DNA of 64,000 nucleotides from Rhodococcoides trifolii (GTDB lineage Bacteria; Actinomycetota; Actinomycetes; Mycobacteriales; Mycobacteriaceae). Under the pieces are notes generated by a model that made no database searches, was not told the DNA's origin, and saw only the letters and a program-made list of their open reading frames with translations. The translations under genes and the position numbers were made by a program. Numbering within the stretch: position 1 is the first letter of the stretch; each line of letters begins with the position of its first letter. The stretch covers positions 186,001-250,000 of the forward strand of contig NZ_BMCU01000006.1 of the NCBI RefSeq assembly GCF_014635345.1, in the 5' to 3' direction. Below are positions 25,620 through 34,570 of the stretch, one piece after another.

Positions 25620-26038
25620 GCGGGGTCGCGTCGACTCCGGCGGAGGTCGCGTCGGCGTACTTCGCCGGTGTCACCGCCGGTGATGCGGGTGCAGTGAAGG
25701 CGCTGTTCGCCGCTGATGCGTTGCTGCAGAACGCATCCGGAACGTTGGTGGGCGCCGAGGCGATCGGCCGAATGTACGAAGGTGGTTTCGCGGCAGCCAC
25801 AATGGCGCCGGCGCCGCGCACGTACGTCGTCGACGGGGACCGCGTGGCGGTCGAGATCGACCTCGACGTGAACGGCCGCACCGTTGTGCTCGGAGACTTC
25901 TTCACCGTCCGCGAGGGCAAGATCACGCGGTTGGCGATCTATAGCTTGAACCCGGACGGCGGCCGTCTCCTGAACGACGTGGGCGTCGATCCTGCCAAAC
26001 AGAACTCAACTCAACTTTCAGCAGAGGGAGCGTCATGA
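25616..26038 (+). CDS. SnoaL/NTF2-like small protein
   Basis: The product has 140 residues from a GTG overlapping the ALDH stop. It shows the cone-shaped NTF2-like pattern: PAEVASAYFAGVTAGDAGAVKALFAADALLQNASGTLVG-type opening helix and turn, then VDGDRVAVEIDLDVNGRTVVLGDFFTVREGKITRLAIYS. Such proteins are isomerases, hydratases or ligand binders. It sits between ALDH and a FAH-fold protein, both overlapping it by 4 bases, so it is a coupled pathway gene. It could act on a cyclic or enol intermediate (inference). Confidence 0.75.
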   Translation: MSGVASTPAEVASAYFAGVTAGDAGAVKALFAADALLQNASGTLVGAEAIGRMYEGGFAAATMAPAPRTYVVDGDRVAVEIDLDVNGRTVVLGDFFTVREGKITRLAIYSLNPDGGRLLNDVGVDPAKQNSTQLSAEGAS

Positions 26039-27054
26039 AGATCGCGATTTTCGGTCCGAGCAGGCGAGTGGGCGTGGTGGTCGACAATGACGTCGTCGAC
26101 ATCAACGGTGCGTACGCGAAGTACGTGGCCGATACCACGGATACCGCTCGCTCTACCGCGGCGGCAGCACTAGAGGTGCCGGCCGACCTCAACTCTTTCA
26201 TCGAGCAGGGTGCCGGCGCGTTGGCCGGCGCGAAGGCTGCACTCGCTCACCTGTCGGCAAACTCCATCACGACCGGCCTCGACGGCGAGCGGCTCGTGTT
26301 CGCCCTCGATTCTGTGCGACTTCACGCGCCGATCGACGGGAAGTCGCGCGTCTTCGCCGCGCTGGCGAACTTCGCCGACCACATGCAAGCTGCTGCGGAC
26401 AACACGGCCAGTGGCAGCGACAAAGCCACCCTCAGTCGTCTGGTGAGCGGCGGACCCAAGTACTTCATCAAGGATCCGCGCGTCGTGTCCGCAGACGGCG
26501 ACGATCTGCAGTTCCCCCGTCGAACCGATCTGCTCGACTACGAAGCCGAGGTCGCGGTGGTGCTGGGCAAGCGTGGCAAGGATATTGCCGCCGACGACTT
26601 CGGCTCGTACATCTACGGATACACCCTCGTCAACGACTGGTCGATTCGCGACAATGTCTCCTTCGGACCGGACTTCCAGTACTCGAAGAACTTCGACGGC
26701 TCGGCCACCGTCGGTCCGTGGATAGTCGTGGACGAGGGCCTCGATCCTCAGGACATCGACGTGGAGGCTCGCGTCAACGGCGAGGTCCGCCAGAGTGGCA
26801 ATACCAAGTCGATGATTCACAGCTTCGCCGCTCTCGGGGAATACCTCTCCCGCGACTCGACGCTGTTTCCCGGCGATCTCATCAGTGGCGGTACACCCAA
26901 GGGAACCGCGGTCGATTCGAGCATTCGAGATTCCGAGGGTGGTTTCGAGGACGACTCTGCTTTCCTGAACCCGGGTGATGTCGTCGAAATCTCCTCTCGC
27001 GCAATCGGGTCCGTCACCAACACGGTCACGGGTACTCGGACAGGGAAGAAGTAG
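26035..27054 (+). CDS. Fumarylacetoacetate hydrolase (FAH) family protein
   Basis: The protein has 339 residues. The catalytic C-terminal domain has FAALANFADH (the FAH entry motif), the metal ligands in LLDYEAEVAVVLGKRG, TLVNDWSIRDN, and SGGTPKGTAVDSS. An N-terminal ~100-residue cap precedes it, as in 2,4-diketo-3-deoxy-sugar-acid hydrolases and other longer FAH proteins. It overlaps the SnoaL-like gene by 4 bases and is 3 bases from the VOC gene. It likely hydrolyses a ring-fission or diketo acid product. Confidence 0.85.
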   Translation: MKIAIFGPSRRVGVVVDNDVVDINGAYAKYVADTTDTARSTAAAALEVPADLNSFIEQGAGALAGAKAALAHLSANSITTGLDGERLVFALDSVRLHAPIDGKSRVFAALANFADHMQAAADNTASGSDKATLSRLVSGGPKYFIKDPRVVSADGDDLQFPRRTDLLDYEAEVAVVLGKRGKDIAADDFGSYIYGYTLVNDWSIRDNVSFGPDFQYSKNFDGSATVGPWIVVDEGLDPQDIDVEARVNGEVRQSGNTKSMIHSFAALGEYLSRDSTLFPGDLISGGTPKGTAVDSSIRDSEGGFEDDSAFLNPGDVVEISSRAIGSVTNTVTGTRTGKK

Positions 27055-27057
27055 GGC

Positions 27058-28263
27058 ATGGCCACGAAGAAGTATTCCGTCGGCGGGATCGATTACGACC
27101 GGCCGTTCAAGATTCGTCGGCTCAATCACTTCGGAATCAGCGTCGCCGACACCGGTGAGGCAGTGTCGTTCTACCGCGACATTCTCGGATTCGCGGTGGC
27201 GGACATGTTGGACCTGAACAAGTACGATCCGGGTCCCTGGCTGGACGGACTGGCCGACACCAAGATCTACTTCCTTCGCCACAACGCCGACCACCACACC
27301 CTCGTACTGATGCCGCGCCCGTGGGTGGACAAGAACGAGCGTCCCGACCGCGCCGACATCACCGTCAACCAGATCACCTGGCAGGTCGGGTCGTTGCGTG
27401 AAGTTGTTCAGGCTCGCCTGTGGCTCGAAGAGCAGGGCTCGAAGATCGATCGGTACGGCCGTGACCCGGGTTCGAACTGGCACACGTACTTTCCCGATCC
27501 GACCGGTCATACCAACGAGCTCGAGTACGGTATCGAACAGGTCGGCTGGGACGGGGTCAGCAAGCCGGAAGTCATGTGGCCCTGGGCGAACGAGCACCCC
27601 GAGCTGCCGACGAGGTCCGAGGGGACCGAACTCGCGGATGCCGAGGCCGAAGGAATCGACCTCACGACCGGGCACCGATGGGTCGATACGCTTCCCAAGA
27701 CGTTCGACGTCGGGGGTGTTCTCCTGTCCCGGCCCTTCAAGCCCGTCCGTATCGGACCGGTGAGCATTTTCGTTGCCGATCTCGATGCGGCCGAACGTTT
27801 CTACACCGAGACACTCGGGTTGGTGAAGTCGGAGGAGACTCTCGTGGAGGGTCACCGGGCCGTGTTCCTGCGTGCCAACACCGAGCACCACAGCATCGGA
27901 CTCTTCCCGGTCGAGGCACGAAGCGCTCTGGGGCTCAGCGACAGCACGACCCTGCTCTCCTTCGGTGTCCAGGTCGGCTCCTACGAGCAGCTTCGCGAAG
28001 CCGCGACATTCCTCGAGGCCAAGGGGGTCAAACTGATCGACCTTCCGCAGCAGGTGCATCCGGGCATCGACTACGTGATCCACGCCGTCGCGCCCGACGG
28101 CCATGTCATGGCGCTGTACTACTACATGGAGCAGGTCGGTTGGGACGGCGCCGTGCGGGCGCCGGAAACCCGTCGGGTGGTCGAACCCGGGGTGTGGCCG
28201 CAGACACTGGAGCCGATGTCCGACACCTATGGCGGCGAAACGTTCTGGGGACCGCTCGGGTGA
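27058..28263 (+). CDS. Two-module VOC-superfamily protein (extradiol dioxygenase/glyoxalase fold)
   Basis: The protein has 401 residues with two VOC modules: residues ~20-160 (LNHFGISVADTGEAVSFYRDILGF ... PTGHTNELEYGIEQVGWDG) and ~225-365 (GPVSIFVADLDAAERFYTETLGL ... PDGHVMALYYYMEQVGWDG). Both end in the same EQVGWDG tail. Module 1 keeps a His at 24 and a Glu in ELEYG, but the second His of the H-H-E extradiol triad looks replaced by Gln (VNQITWQV); module 2 lacks both the first His and the Glu. So it may not be an extradiol dioxygenase and could be an isomerase or lyase. It is coupled to the SDR gene by a GTGA overlap. Confidence 0.75.
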   Translation: MATKKYSVGGIDYDRPFKIRRLNHFGISVADTGEAVSFYRDILGFAVADMLDLNKYDPGPWLDGLADTKIYFLRHNADHHTLVLMPRPWVDKNERPDRADITVNQITWQVGSLREVVQARLWLEEQGSKIDRYGRDPGSNWHTYFPDPTGHTNELEYGIEQVGWDGVSKPEVMWPWANEHPELPTRSEGTELADAEAEGIDLTTGHRWVDTLPKTFDVGGVLLSRPFKPVRIGPVSIFVADLDAAERFYTETLGLVKSEETLVEGHRAVFLRANTEHHSIGLFPVEARSALGLSDSTTLLSFGVQVGSYEQLREAATFLEAKGVKLIDLPQQVHPGIDYVIHAVAPDGHVMALYYYMEQVGWDGAVRAPETRRVVEPGVWPQTLEPMSDTYGGETFWGPLG

Positions 28264-29066
28264 GCGGCGCACACGACGGCACGACCGACAAGCGCGTTGC
28301 GGCGGTCACCGGCGCGGCGCAGGGGCTCGGGGCGGAAATCGCCGAAAGGCTTGCTCTCGACGGCTTCTCGCTGGTACTCCTCGACCTTCAAGAGGCGGGC
28401 CTCGAGCGAACCAAGAAGCACATCGAGTCGGTCGTTCCCGGAATCGACATCCTCACCGCGGCAGTCGACCTCTCCGAGGAAAGCGCGGTGTCCGCCTCGT
28501 TCGCGACCATCGACACCCACTTCGGGCGGCTGGACGCGTTGGTCAACACCGCCGGCGGAAGCGGCACGGCGCAGGTCCGTAGTCTCGACGACGTCACCGC
28601 GGACGTGTGGCGGAAGGTGCTGGACAACAATCTCACCAGTGCCTTCCTCTGTAGCCGAGAAGCGGTGCCGCTCATGCTTCGACACTCCTACGGTCGAATC
28701 GTCATGTTCTCGTCCGCCGTCGCGAACGGGCTGTCCGGACCCTCGGGCACGGTCGGTGCCCGGCTGCCGTACGCAGCGTCGAAGGCCGCGGTCAACGGTT
28801 TGACGAAGCAACTTGCCAAGGATCTCGGAACCACCGGTATCACCGTGAACTCGGTGTCGCCTGGCCTGGTTCTGCCCGACGAAGGAAGGGTACGAGCGTC
28901 GTTCGAGGCGCTGTCCAACGAGGCCCAGGCTGCGACCAGAGCAGCAATTCCGTTAGGGCGCACCGGAACCGGAACCGAAATTGCAGCGGCGGTAGCGTAT
29001 CTCGTGTCCGAGCCCGCCGGTTTCACATCGGGCTGCATCCTCGCAGTCGACGGGGCCGCGACGTGA
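28260..29066 (+). CDS. Short-chain dehydrogenase/reductase
   Basis: The protein has 268 residues from a GTG overlapping the VOC stop. It has the classical SDR layout: TGAAQGLGAEIAERL cofactor motif, NTAGG, catalytic Ser in VMFSSAVANG, Y-x-x-x-K in YAASKAAVNGLTKQLAKDLG, SPGLV, and C-terminal GCILAVDGAAT. It oxidises a secondary alcohol or reduces a ketone in the pathway. The stop overlaps the next gene by 4 bases. Confidence 0.88.
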   Translation: MSGAHDGTTDKRVAAVTGAAQGLGAEIAERLALDGFSLVLLDLQEAGLERTKKHIESVVPGIDILTAAVDLSEESAVSASFATIDTHFGRLDALVNTAGGSGTAQVRSLDDVTADVWRKVLDNNLTSAFLCSREAVPLMLRHSYGRIVMFSSAVANGLSGPSGTVGARLPYAASKAAVNGLTKQLAKDLGTTGITVNSVSPGLVLPDEGRVRASFEALSNEAQAATRAAIPLGRTGTGTEIAAAVAYLVSEPAGFTSGCILAVDGAAT

Positions 29067-29791
29067 CTGCCGCGGCGCCACTCGTCTTCGTCCCTGCGCT
29101 GGGCTCCGACGACCGGTTGTGGCGGCCCGTCGCCGACCGCTTGTCGGCGACACAGGAGACGATCGTCGTTCGGGGCGAGGGCAATTCGATGGAGGCCATG
29201 GCCGACAGCGTGCTCGCGCAAGCCCCGGATCGGTTCTACCTCGCCGGCAATTCGATGGGAGGGTATGTCTCGTTGGAGATCGCTCTCCGCCTATCGCCGC
29301 GGGTACTCGGTCTCGCACTCCTCAATTCGTCCGCCGTCGCGGCCGATGCTGGGCGCCGCGAGAACTCGTTGCGACTGATCGAAATGGTCACCCACGGTGC
29401 GTTCGACGAGGCGGTTACGTTGATCTCGACTGCTGTCGGGCGCGGTTTACCAGGCGTGGCAGAACTCGCCGCCAGCATGGCGCGCGATCTCGGGCCGGAG
29501 GTCTTCGTGGCCCAGCAGATCGCAGTGATGACCCGGCGCGATCGGCGCGAAGAACTGTCGTTGCTGACCCTTCCGACCCTCGTGATAGCGGGAACCGAGG
29601 ACGCAATCACGCCGGAAATGCTGGGTGAAGAGATCGCCGACGCCGTGCAGGGGGCGGAATTGACAGTGCTCGACGGCGTGGGTCACCTCTCGACCGTGGA
29701 AGCACCCGACGCCGTCGCGGAGCGACTCGGTCGGTGGCTCGACCATGCACGAGCAATCTCGGACACGACTACGGCGGACTCGCGTTCATGA
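29063..29791 (+). CDS. Alpha/beta-hydrolase
   Basis: The protein has 242 residues. The nucleophile elbow is GNSMGG (Ser about residue 70), followed by an Asp in VIAGTEDAITP and the His in GVGHLSTVEAPD. The layout is like 3-oxoadipate enol-lactonase (PcaD) and meta-cleavage product hydrolases, but the short cap region and sequence do not settle which. It lies directly before maleylacetate reductase and hydroxyquinol dioxygenase. It could hydrolyse an ester or C-C bond to free the phenolic substrate. Confidence 0.82.
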   Translation: MTAAAPLVFVPALGSDDRLWRPVADRLSATQETIVVRGEGNSMEAMADSVLAQAPDRFYLAGNSMGGYVSLEIALRLSPRVLGLALLNSSAVAADAGRRENSLRLIEMVTHGAFDEAVTLISTAVGRGLPGVAELAASMARDLGPEVFVAQQIAVMTRRDRREELSLLTLPTLVIAGTEDAITPEMLGEEIADAVQGAELTVLDGVGHLSTVEAPDAVAERLGRWLDHARAISDTTTADSRS

Positions 29792-30870
29792 AATCGTTCG
29801 ATCACACCACGCTCGGACAACGTGTCATGTTCGGACGCGGCGGTGCCGTGAAGAACGTCGTCGCCGCGCTGGATTCTCTGTCCGCGTCTCGGGTGCTGGT
29901 CATCGCGGACGCGTTTGTCGCCGAACTCGCCGACACGATTGCGACCCGGGTGCCGGTCATGGCCCGTATCGACGAAATCGTGCAACACGTGCCGGTGGCC
30001 AACGGGAACGCGGCCGTCGCGCTGGCCCGCGCCGAGACGGTCGACGCGATCGTCAGCATCGGCGGAGGATCCGCAACCGGACTCGCCAAAGTCGTTGCGC
30101 GCGAGACCTCGATCCCGATCGTCGCCGTGCCGACCACCTTCGCCGGCTCCGAGGCAACCGACGTCTGGGGCCACACCGAGGGCGACCGCAAGACGACGGG
30201 AACGGACCCACGGGTGCTTCCTGCCACGGTCGTCTACGACGCAACACTGTTCGCGTCACTGCCGGGTCCACTGACGCTCGCGTCCGGACTCAATGCACTC
30301 GCCCACGCCGTGGACGGCTTCTGGGCGCCACGTGCCGACCCGATCAACACCGCTCTGGGGACGGAGGGCATTCGAGCCCTCGTTCCCGGACTGCGCGGTA
30401 TTGCGCACAACGCAACAGATCTCGACGCGCGCGAGTCGACAATGTACGGTGCGTATCTCGCGGCAGTGGCGTTCGCATCGGCCGGCAGCGGGCTGCATCA
30501 CAAGATCTGTCACGTGCTCGGGGGCGCATTCTCGCTGTCGCACGCCGATACCCACGCCGTGGTGCTGCCGTACGTGACGCAGTTCAATGGTGGGTCGGCG
30601 CCCGAGGCGGCACGTCGAGTGTCCGACGCGCTGGGCGGTGCGCCGGCTGCACAGGGCCTGTATGAGCTTCGGCGCGAGCTGGTGACCGTCGATTCGCTGC
30701 GCGCACTGGGTATGCCGGAGAGCGGTATCGATCATGCCGTCGACCGGGTGCTTCCCCTTGTGCCGCCGTCGAATCCGCGTCAGGCGACGCGGGAGAACCT
30801 GCGTGAGTTGATCGTCGCGGCCTGGGCCGGTGATCCGGTGAAGCACCACGATTCCGAGGAGCAGAGATGA
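29788..30870 (+). CDS. Maleylacetate reductase (iron-containing alcohol dehydrogenase family)
   Basis: The protein has 360 residues from an ATG overlapping the hydrolase stop. NAD-binding [12 protein letters not shown] and [12 protein letters not shown] are followed by the metal/active-site His residues in [16 protein letters not shown] and [28 protein letters not shown] (28 residues), characteristic of maleylacetate reductases. It reduces maleylacetate to 3-oxoadipate with NAD(P)H, the step after intradiol cleavage of hydroxyquinol. It overlaps the hydroxyquinol dioxygenase gene by 4 bases, which confirms the pair. Confidence 0.92.
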   Translation: MKSFDHTTLGQRVMFGRGGAVKNVVAALDSLSASRVLVIADAFVAELADTIATRVPVMARIDEIVQHVPVANGNAAVALARAETVDAIVSIGGGSATGLAKVVARETSIPIVAVPTTFAGSEATDVWGHTEGDRKTTGTDPRVLPATVVYDATLFASLPGPLTLASGLNALAHAVDGFWAPRADPINTALGTEGIRALVPGLRGIAHNATDLDARESTMYGAYLAAVAFASAGSGLHHKICHVLGGAFSLSHADTHAVVLPYVTQFNGGSAPEAARRVSDALGGAPAAQGLYELRRELVTVDSLRALGMPESGIDHAVDRVLPLVPPSNPRQATRENLRELIVAAWAGDPVKHHDSEEQR

Positions 30871-31769
30871 CCGAGGTTCTGAACGACGCACACAGCGCAA
30901 CGGTCGTGCAGACAGCGCGTGAGCAGGCTTTGGTCGAGACGGTGGTGGCATCGTTCGACGGTGCCACCGACGACCGTCTGCGAACCATCTTGCAAACCGT
31001 GGCGCGGCACGTTCACGCTGCGGCGCGCGAGCTGCAACTGACGGAAATCGAGTGGGAGTCGATGATTACGTTCCTCACCGAGACCGGGCAGACGTGCACG
31101 GACACGCGGCAGGAGTTCATCCTGCTGTCCGACGTGCTCGGGTTGTCCATGCAGGTGATCGGAATGAACAACCCGCCTGTGGCGGACGCGACCGAGGCCA
31201 CGGTGTTCGGCCCGTTCTTCGTCGAGGGCGCTCCGCACATCGAGCTCGGCGGCGACATGGCCTTGGGCGCGCCCGGAGAACCGTGCTGGGTCACCGGGAG
31301 CGTCTCCGGGACCGACGGTGCCCCGATTGTCGGCGCTCGTATCGAGGTGTGGGAAGCGGACGAGGCCGGGCAGTACGACGTGCAGTACGGCGACGACCGA
31401 CAGGCTGCGCGGGCACATCTGTTCTCGGACAACGACGGTGGGTTCCGCTTCTGGGGTCTGACTCCGACTCCGTATCCGATACCACACGACGGTCCCGTCG
31501 GGAGGATGCTCGAGGCCGCCGGTCGTTCACCGATGCGTGCGAGCCATCTGCACTTCATGGTGACCGCACCGGGTTACCGCCGCCTGGTCACTCACATCTT
31601 CGTCGAGGGCGACGAGATCGGTTGGAAAGACGCGGTCTTCGGCGTGAAGGAGTCGTTGATCAAGTCCTTTGCTCGTCACGCCTCCGGTCCCACACCCGAC
31701 GGCCGATACGTCACGTCGTGGAGCGAGGTCACCTTCGATATCGTCCTCGCGGCGGCCGACCGGAACTAG
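30867..31769 (+). CDS. Hydroxyquinol 1,2-dioxygenase (intradiol)
   Basis: The protein has 300 residues. The N-terminal helical dimer domain has [33 protein letters not shown], typical of hydroxyquinol and catechol dioxygenases. The Fe(III) ligands are visible as Tyr in AGQYDVQY, Tyr in PTPYPIP, and two His in RASHLHFMV. It opens 1,2,4-trihydroxybenzene to maleylacetate, which the preceding gene product reduces. It is the last gene of the operon and overlaps a convergent LysR gene by 4 bases. Confidence 0.9.
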   Translation: MTEVLNDAHSATVVQTAREQALVETVVASFDGATDDRLRTILQTVARHVHAAARELQLTEIEWESMITFLTETGQTCTDTRQEFILLSDVLGLSMQVIGMNNPPVADATEATVFGPFFVEGAPHIELGGDMALGAPGEPCWVTGSVSGTDGAPIVGARIEVWEADEAGQYDVQYGDDRQAARAHLFSDNDGGFRFWGLTPTPYPIPHDGPVGRMLEAAGRSPMRASHLHFMVTAPGYRRLVTHIFVEGDEIGWKDAVFGVKESLIKSFARHASGPTPDGRYVTSWSEVTFDIVLAAADRN

Positions 31770-32668
31770 ACGGCGTCCGCCTCGACCTCCGTGGTCGCGA
31801 AGTGACCGGTGACGTAGTCCAGAAACGCCCTCGCCGCGCTCCCGGTCGGCCCGTAGTTTCGTGTGATCGCACCGTAGAAGCGGAAGGCATTCGCGTCGGA
31901 GATCGGAATCGTCACGGTCGGAGTCTGTTGATCCACAGGAGGAACCGGCACGATTGCGATTCCGCTGCCGTGACGCACGAGAGCGCGCAGGGTCGACAGT
32001 TCGGTCGCTTCGATGCTGATGCGGGGGGTCAATCCCGCGTCGTCGAACAGCCGGTCGACCACGTGTCGTAAGCCGTAGCTGGGGCCGAGCGCGATCATGG
32101 GCCGAGTTGCGATCTCGGCAATGGAGATCGACTGTCGGCCGGCGAACTCGTCGTTCGGTGGAACCTCGAGGCACAACAGTTCTCGGCCCAGGGGTACCCA
32201 GGCGAGGTCCTCGGCATTGGGGCGGGGTGCGACGAACCCGACGTCTACCCGCCCGCTCCGTACCGCTTCCACAATCGCGTCGGCGGCCCCACCCTCCAAC
32301 TCGAAGCTGGTCAGCGGTGCTGCAACATGATATTTGTCCAGCAGTGACGGTATGAGCCACGATCCGAACGAGTGCAGGAAACCGAGCGACACCACACCGC
32401 GTTCGGGATCGACGAGAGTTCTTATTCGCTCTTCGCCCTGCGTCAACTCCTTCATTGCGCGTACAGCGTGGGCCCGATAAATTTCGCCGTATTTGTTCAG
32501 GCGCAAGCGGTTCTGGTTTCGATCGAACAGTTTGACACCGAGCTGCCGTTCGATTCTGGCCAATGCTCGAGACAGGGTCGGCTGGCTCACGTGCAGTTGG
32601 GTCGCTGCGTTGGTGACGTTCTCGGTCCGCGCCAGGACCACGAACCACTCGAGCTCACGAACCTCCAT
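31766..32668 (-). CDS. LysR-family transcriptional regulator
   Basis: The protein has 300 residues starting at the ATG at 32668 (AAAGG about 10 bases upstream; the TTG at 32677 has no spacing for that site). [42 protein letters not shown], then [15 protein letters not shown]. The C-terminal domain matches the GltC/CynR-like effector domain ([15 protein letters not shown]). It converges with the hydroxyquinol operon. It could act on that operon or on the truncated upstream neighbourhood. Confidence 0.85.
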   Translation of the reverse strand: MEVRELEWFVVLARTENVTNAATQLHVSQPTLSRALARIERQLGVKLFDRNQNRLRLNKYGEIYRAHAVRAMKELTQGEERIRTLVDPERGVVSLGFLHSFGSWLIPSLLDKYHVAAPLTSFELEGGAADAIVEAVRSGRVDVGFVAPRPNAEDLAWVPLGRELLCLEVPPNDEFAGRQSISIAEIATRPMIALGPSYGLRHVVDRLFDDAGLTPRISIEATELSTLRALVRHGSGIAIVPVPPVDQQTPTVTIPISDANAFRFYGAITRNYGPTGSAARAFLDYVTGHFATTEVEADAV

Positions 32669-32686
32669 GTTCGACAAACCTTTCCG

Positions 32687-33120
32687 TCAGTGCTGTCGAC
32701 GGGCGGGAGTCAGTTCGTCCGTAAGGGACTCTGCAGTGCGTCCGTCTATGGTGTCGGCTCGAACCAGGTGCGGAATCGCGGCGGAGACCAGCAGCTTGAC
32801 CGTTGCCGGGTCGTCGAGCGGAATCAGGGTAACCCCATCGGCCACTCGCGCAGCCCCGATATCGGAAACGAGACCGGCCAGTCCGGAAGGCGTTCCCACA
32901 TAAAGGAAATTGGACCGTGCATCGCGTGGCGCGAGAGCAAGGTCCCGGTACGCAATTCGCGCGTCGCGTGCGGTCGGCGCGAGCAGTATCTCGACGTCGA
33001 GCAGGACCGATCCACTGTCGCCGTTGCACCGGACTTCGTTGTAGGCAGCAGTGGCCATCTGCAGATCGACGGCGCGAATGCGGCGGACCGAGGAATTGTC
33101 CGTCGCGCCGTTCACGGTGA
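32687..33120 (-). pseudogene. C-terminal remnant of LLM-class (luciferase-like) flavin oxidoreductase
   Basis: About 140 residues resemble only the last third of bacterial luciferase-like monooxygenases: a strand SVLLDVEILLAPTARDARIAYRDL, then YVGTPSGLAGLVSDIGAARVADGVTLIPL and the closing VKLLVSAAIPHLVRADT. The N-terminal two thirds, including the flavin site, are missing upstream, where the frame reads into sequence without similarity. The frame stays open to an ATG at 33190, so it may be called a small hypothetical gene. It is best read as a truncated gene beside the LysR regulator (inference from family length ~350). Confidence 0.5.
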
Positions 33121-33396
33121 CGACGACTCTGCGATTGCTGCCGGAAACGCAATGATGGTCGAGGGATCCCTGGTTTCGTGTTATCGACATGCTCTCAGTG
33201 TTGCAGCGATCACAGCATCTGATTCGGTCGACAATGCGGCAGCAGTCATGCTCTGGGTGAATGGTTCGAGGCGCAGACAGCTGGGTCGACGAGATTGCAA
33301 CGGTTCGCCTTCGGGCCCATCGAACTGCGGACGACGACAGGGGCCGATCGAGTACATTTCAAGCGGCGTCGGGGGCTGGTCACGAGGGCGGTCTGG

Positions 33397-34503
33397 ATGG
33401 CAAGCAACACCGGTATCCGGTCGTGGTCCGAGCGTGCGCGGAACGCTCGGGTGTCATGGCGGTCCACGGCCCGTGACGGTGATCCTGTCCGCTCGGACCT
33501 CGTCATCGTCGAAGGTCTCGCCACGATCGCCGCACTGTGCACGGTGCTGTTCGGCGCGGTGGTGATCTGGATGGCGACCGATGAGGACTACACGTTCGCG
33601 TGGTGGTCGAAGACGTACACGTTCGGGGTCGCCGCTCTCTCCGCCTACGTCCTGTACTCATTGCACACTGCGCGTGCCAGTCTCTTCTACCGGCACACGG
33701 ACATCGTCACGCTGGTGTCCGCGATCCTGATCGTCGGCAGTCCGGTTATCGGTTACGCCAGCGCCGGGTCCGCGTACCCTGCCTTCGGACTGGTGTTGGC
33801 CATCGTGGCCTTCGCCGGAATACTGGAACGGCGCACGCATATCGTCGCGTTCACTGCTGCGGCGGTGTCGGCGTGGATCGCGCTGGCCGTTGCACACGGA
33901 ACCGAGGTCAGCGTGGAGACGTTTGCGGTATCGGTGCTCCGGACGGTTCTCGTCGTCGCGGTGATTCATTTCTTCCGTGTGAAGACCATCGACCTGCTGT
34001 GGGAGAAGTACCGGTACGTCGAACAGGCGCGAGCCGTGGCGGAATCGCTGTCGCACGCCGACGATTTGACCGGCCTGGCGAACCGTCGCGGTCTGCAGCG
34101 CCGCGCTACGCCCGAACTGGAGCGATGCCATCGGGCCTCGTCGCCCCTGGGTGTTCTGTACCTCGATGTCGACGGGCTGAAAGACGTCAACGACCACCTC
34201 GGGCACGACGCGGGAGATGCAGCGTTGGTACGTCTGGCCGACACGCTGACCACCGCCTTCCGTGGCCAGGACATCATTGCCCGCGTCGGCGGTGACGAAT
34301 TCGTTGTCGTTCTCCCCGATACGGACGAAGCGGAGGCGCTCGATCTCGGTGTGTCAGCCAGGGAGATGTTGTCGACCGCCGAGGTGTCCGTCAGTGTCGG
34401 ACTCGCGGTGTGGACCCCGGGACCGATTGTCCCGGATCTGGACGACTTGGTCAGCCGGGCAGACAACGCGATGTATCGCGAAAAGTCCCGACGCAGAGAC
34501 TGA
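33397..34503 (+). CDS. Membrane-anchored diguanylate cyclase (GGDEF)
   Basis: The protein has 368 residues from an ATG at 33397 with GAGGG 8 bases ahead; an ATG at 33295 would add 34 polar residues. About six hydrophobic segments span residues ~35-200 (for example LATIAALCTVLFGAVVIWMA). The GGDEF domain follows: DDLTGLANRRGL, LYLDVDGLKDVNDHLGHDAGD, and the active site RVGGDEFVVVLPD; A-DNAMYREKSRRRD closes it. It makes cyclic di-GMP from GTP at the inner membrane. It is the only signalling gene in the island and is not obviously linked to catabolism. Confidence 0.88.
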   Translation: MASNTGIRSWSERARNARVSWRSTARDGDPVRSDLVIVEGLATIAALCTVLFGAVVIWMATDEDYTFAWWSKTYTFGVAALSAYVLYSLHTARASLFYRHTDIVTLVSAILIVGSPVIGYASAGSAYPAFGLVLAIVAFAGILERRTHIVAFTAAAVSAWIALAVAHGTEVSVETFAVSVLRTVLVVAVIHFFRVKTIDLLWEKYRYVEQARAVAESLSHADDLTGLANRRGLQRRATPELERCHRASSPLGVLYLDVDGLKDVNDHLGHDAGDAALVRLADTLTTAFRGQDIIARVGGDEFVVVLPDTDEAEALDLGVSAREMLSTAEVSVSVGLAVWTPGPIVPDLDDLVSRADNAMYREKSRRRD

Positions 34504-34570
34504 TTCCGCTTGGTTTCACACCGGTAGAACGTGGCACCGAGTTCTGTGGAGTGACCTGGTCGAGACCGAA

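Noticed and set aside
26170-28272. A 700-codon open frame on the minus strand opposite the FAH-fold and VOC genes
   Set aside because: It is antisense to two genes with clear family motifs, has no recognisable domain and no ribosome site, and long antisense frames are common in GC-rich codon-biased DNA.
32372-33565. A 397-codon plus-strand frame across the LysR gene and LLM remnant
   Set aside because: It is antisense to the LysR N terminus and lacks any similarity; the minus-strand reading explains the region better.
34504-34570. AGAAC/GTTCT inverted repeat as a terminator between the GGDEF and folD genes
   Set aside because: The arms are only five bases with a 10-base loop and no tail; too weak to annotate.
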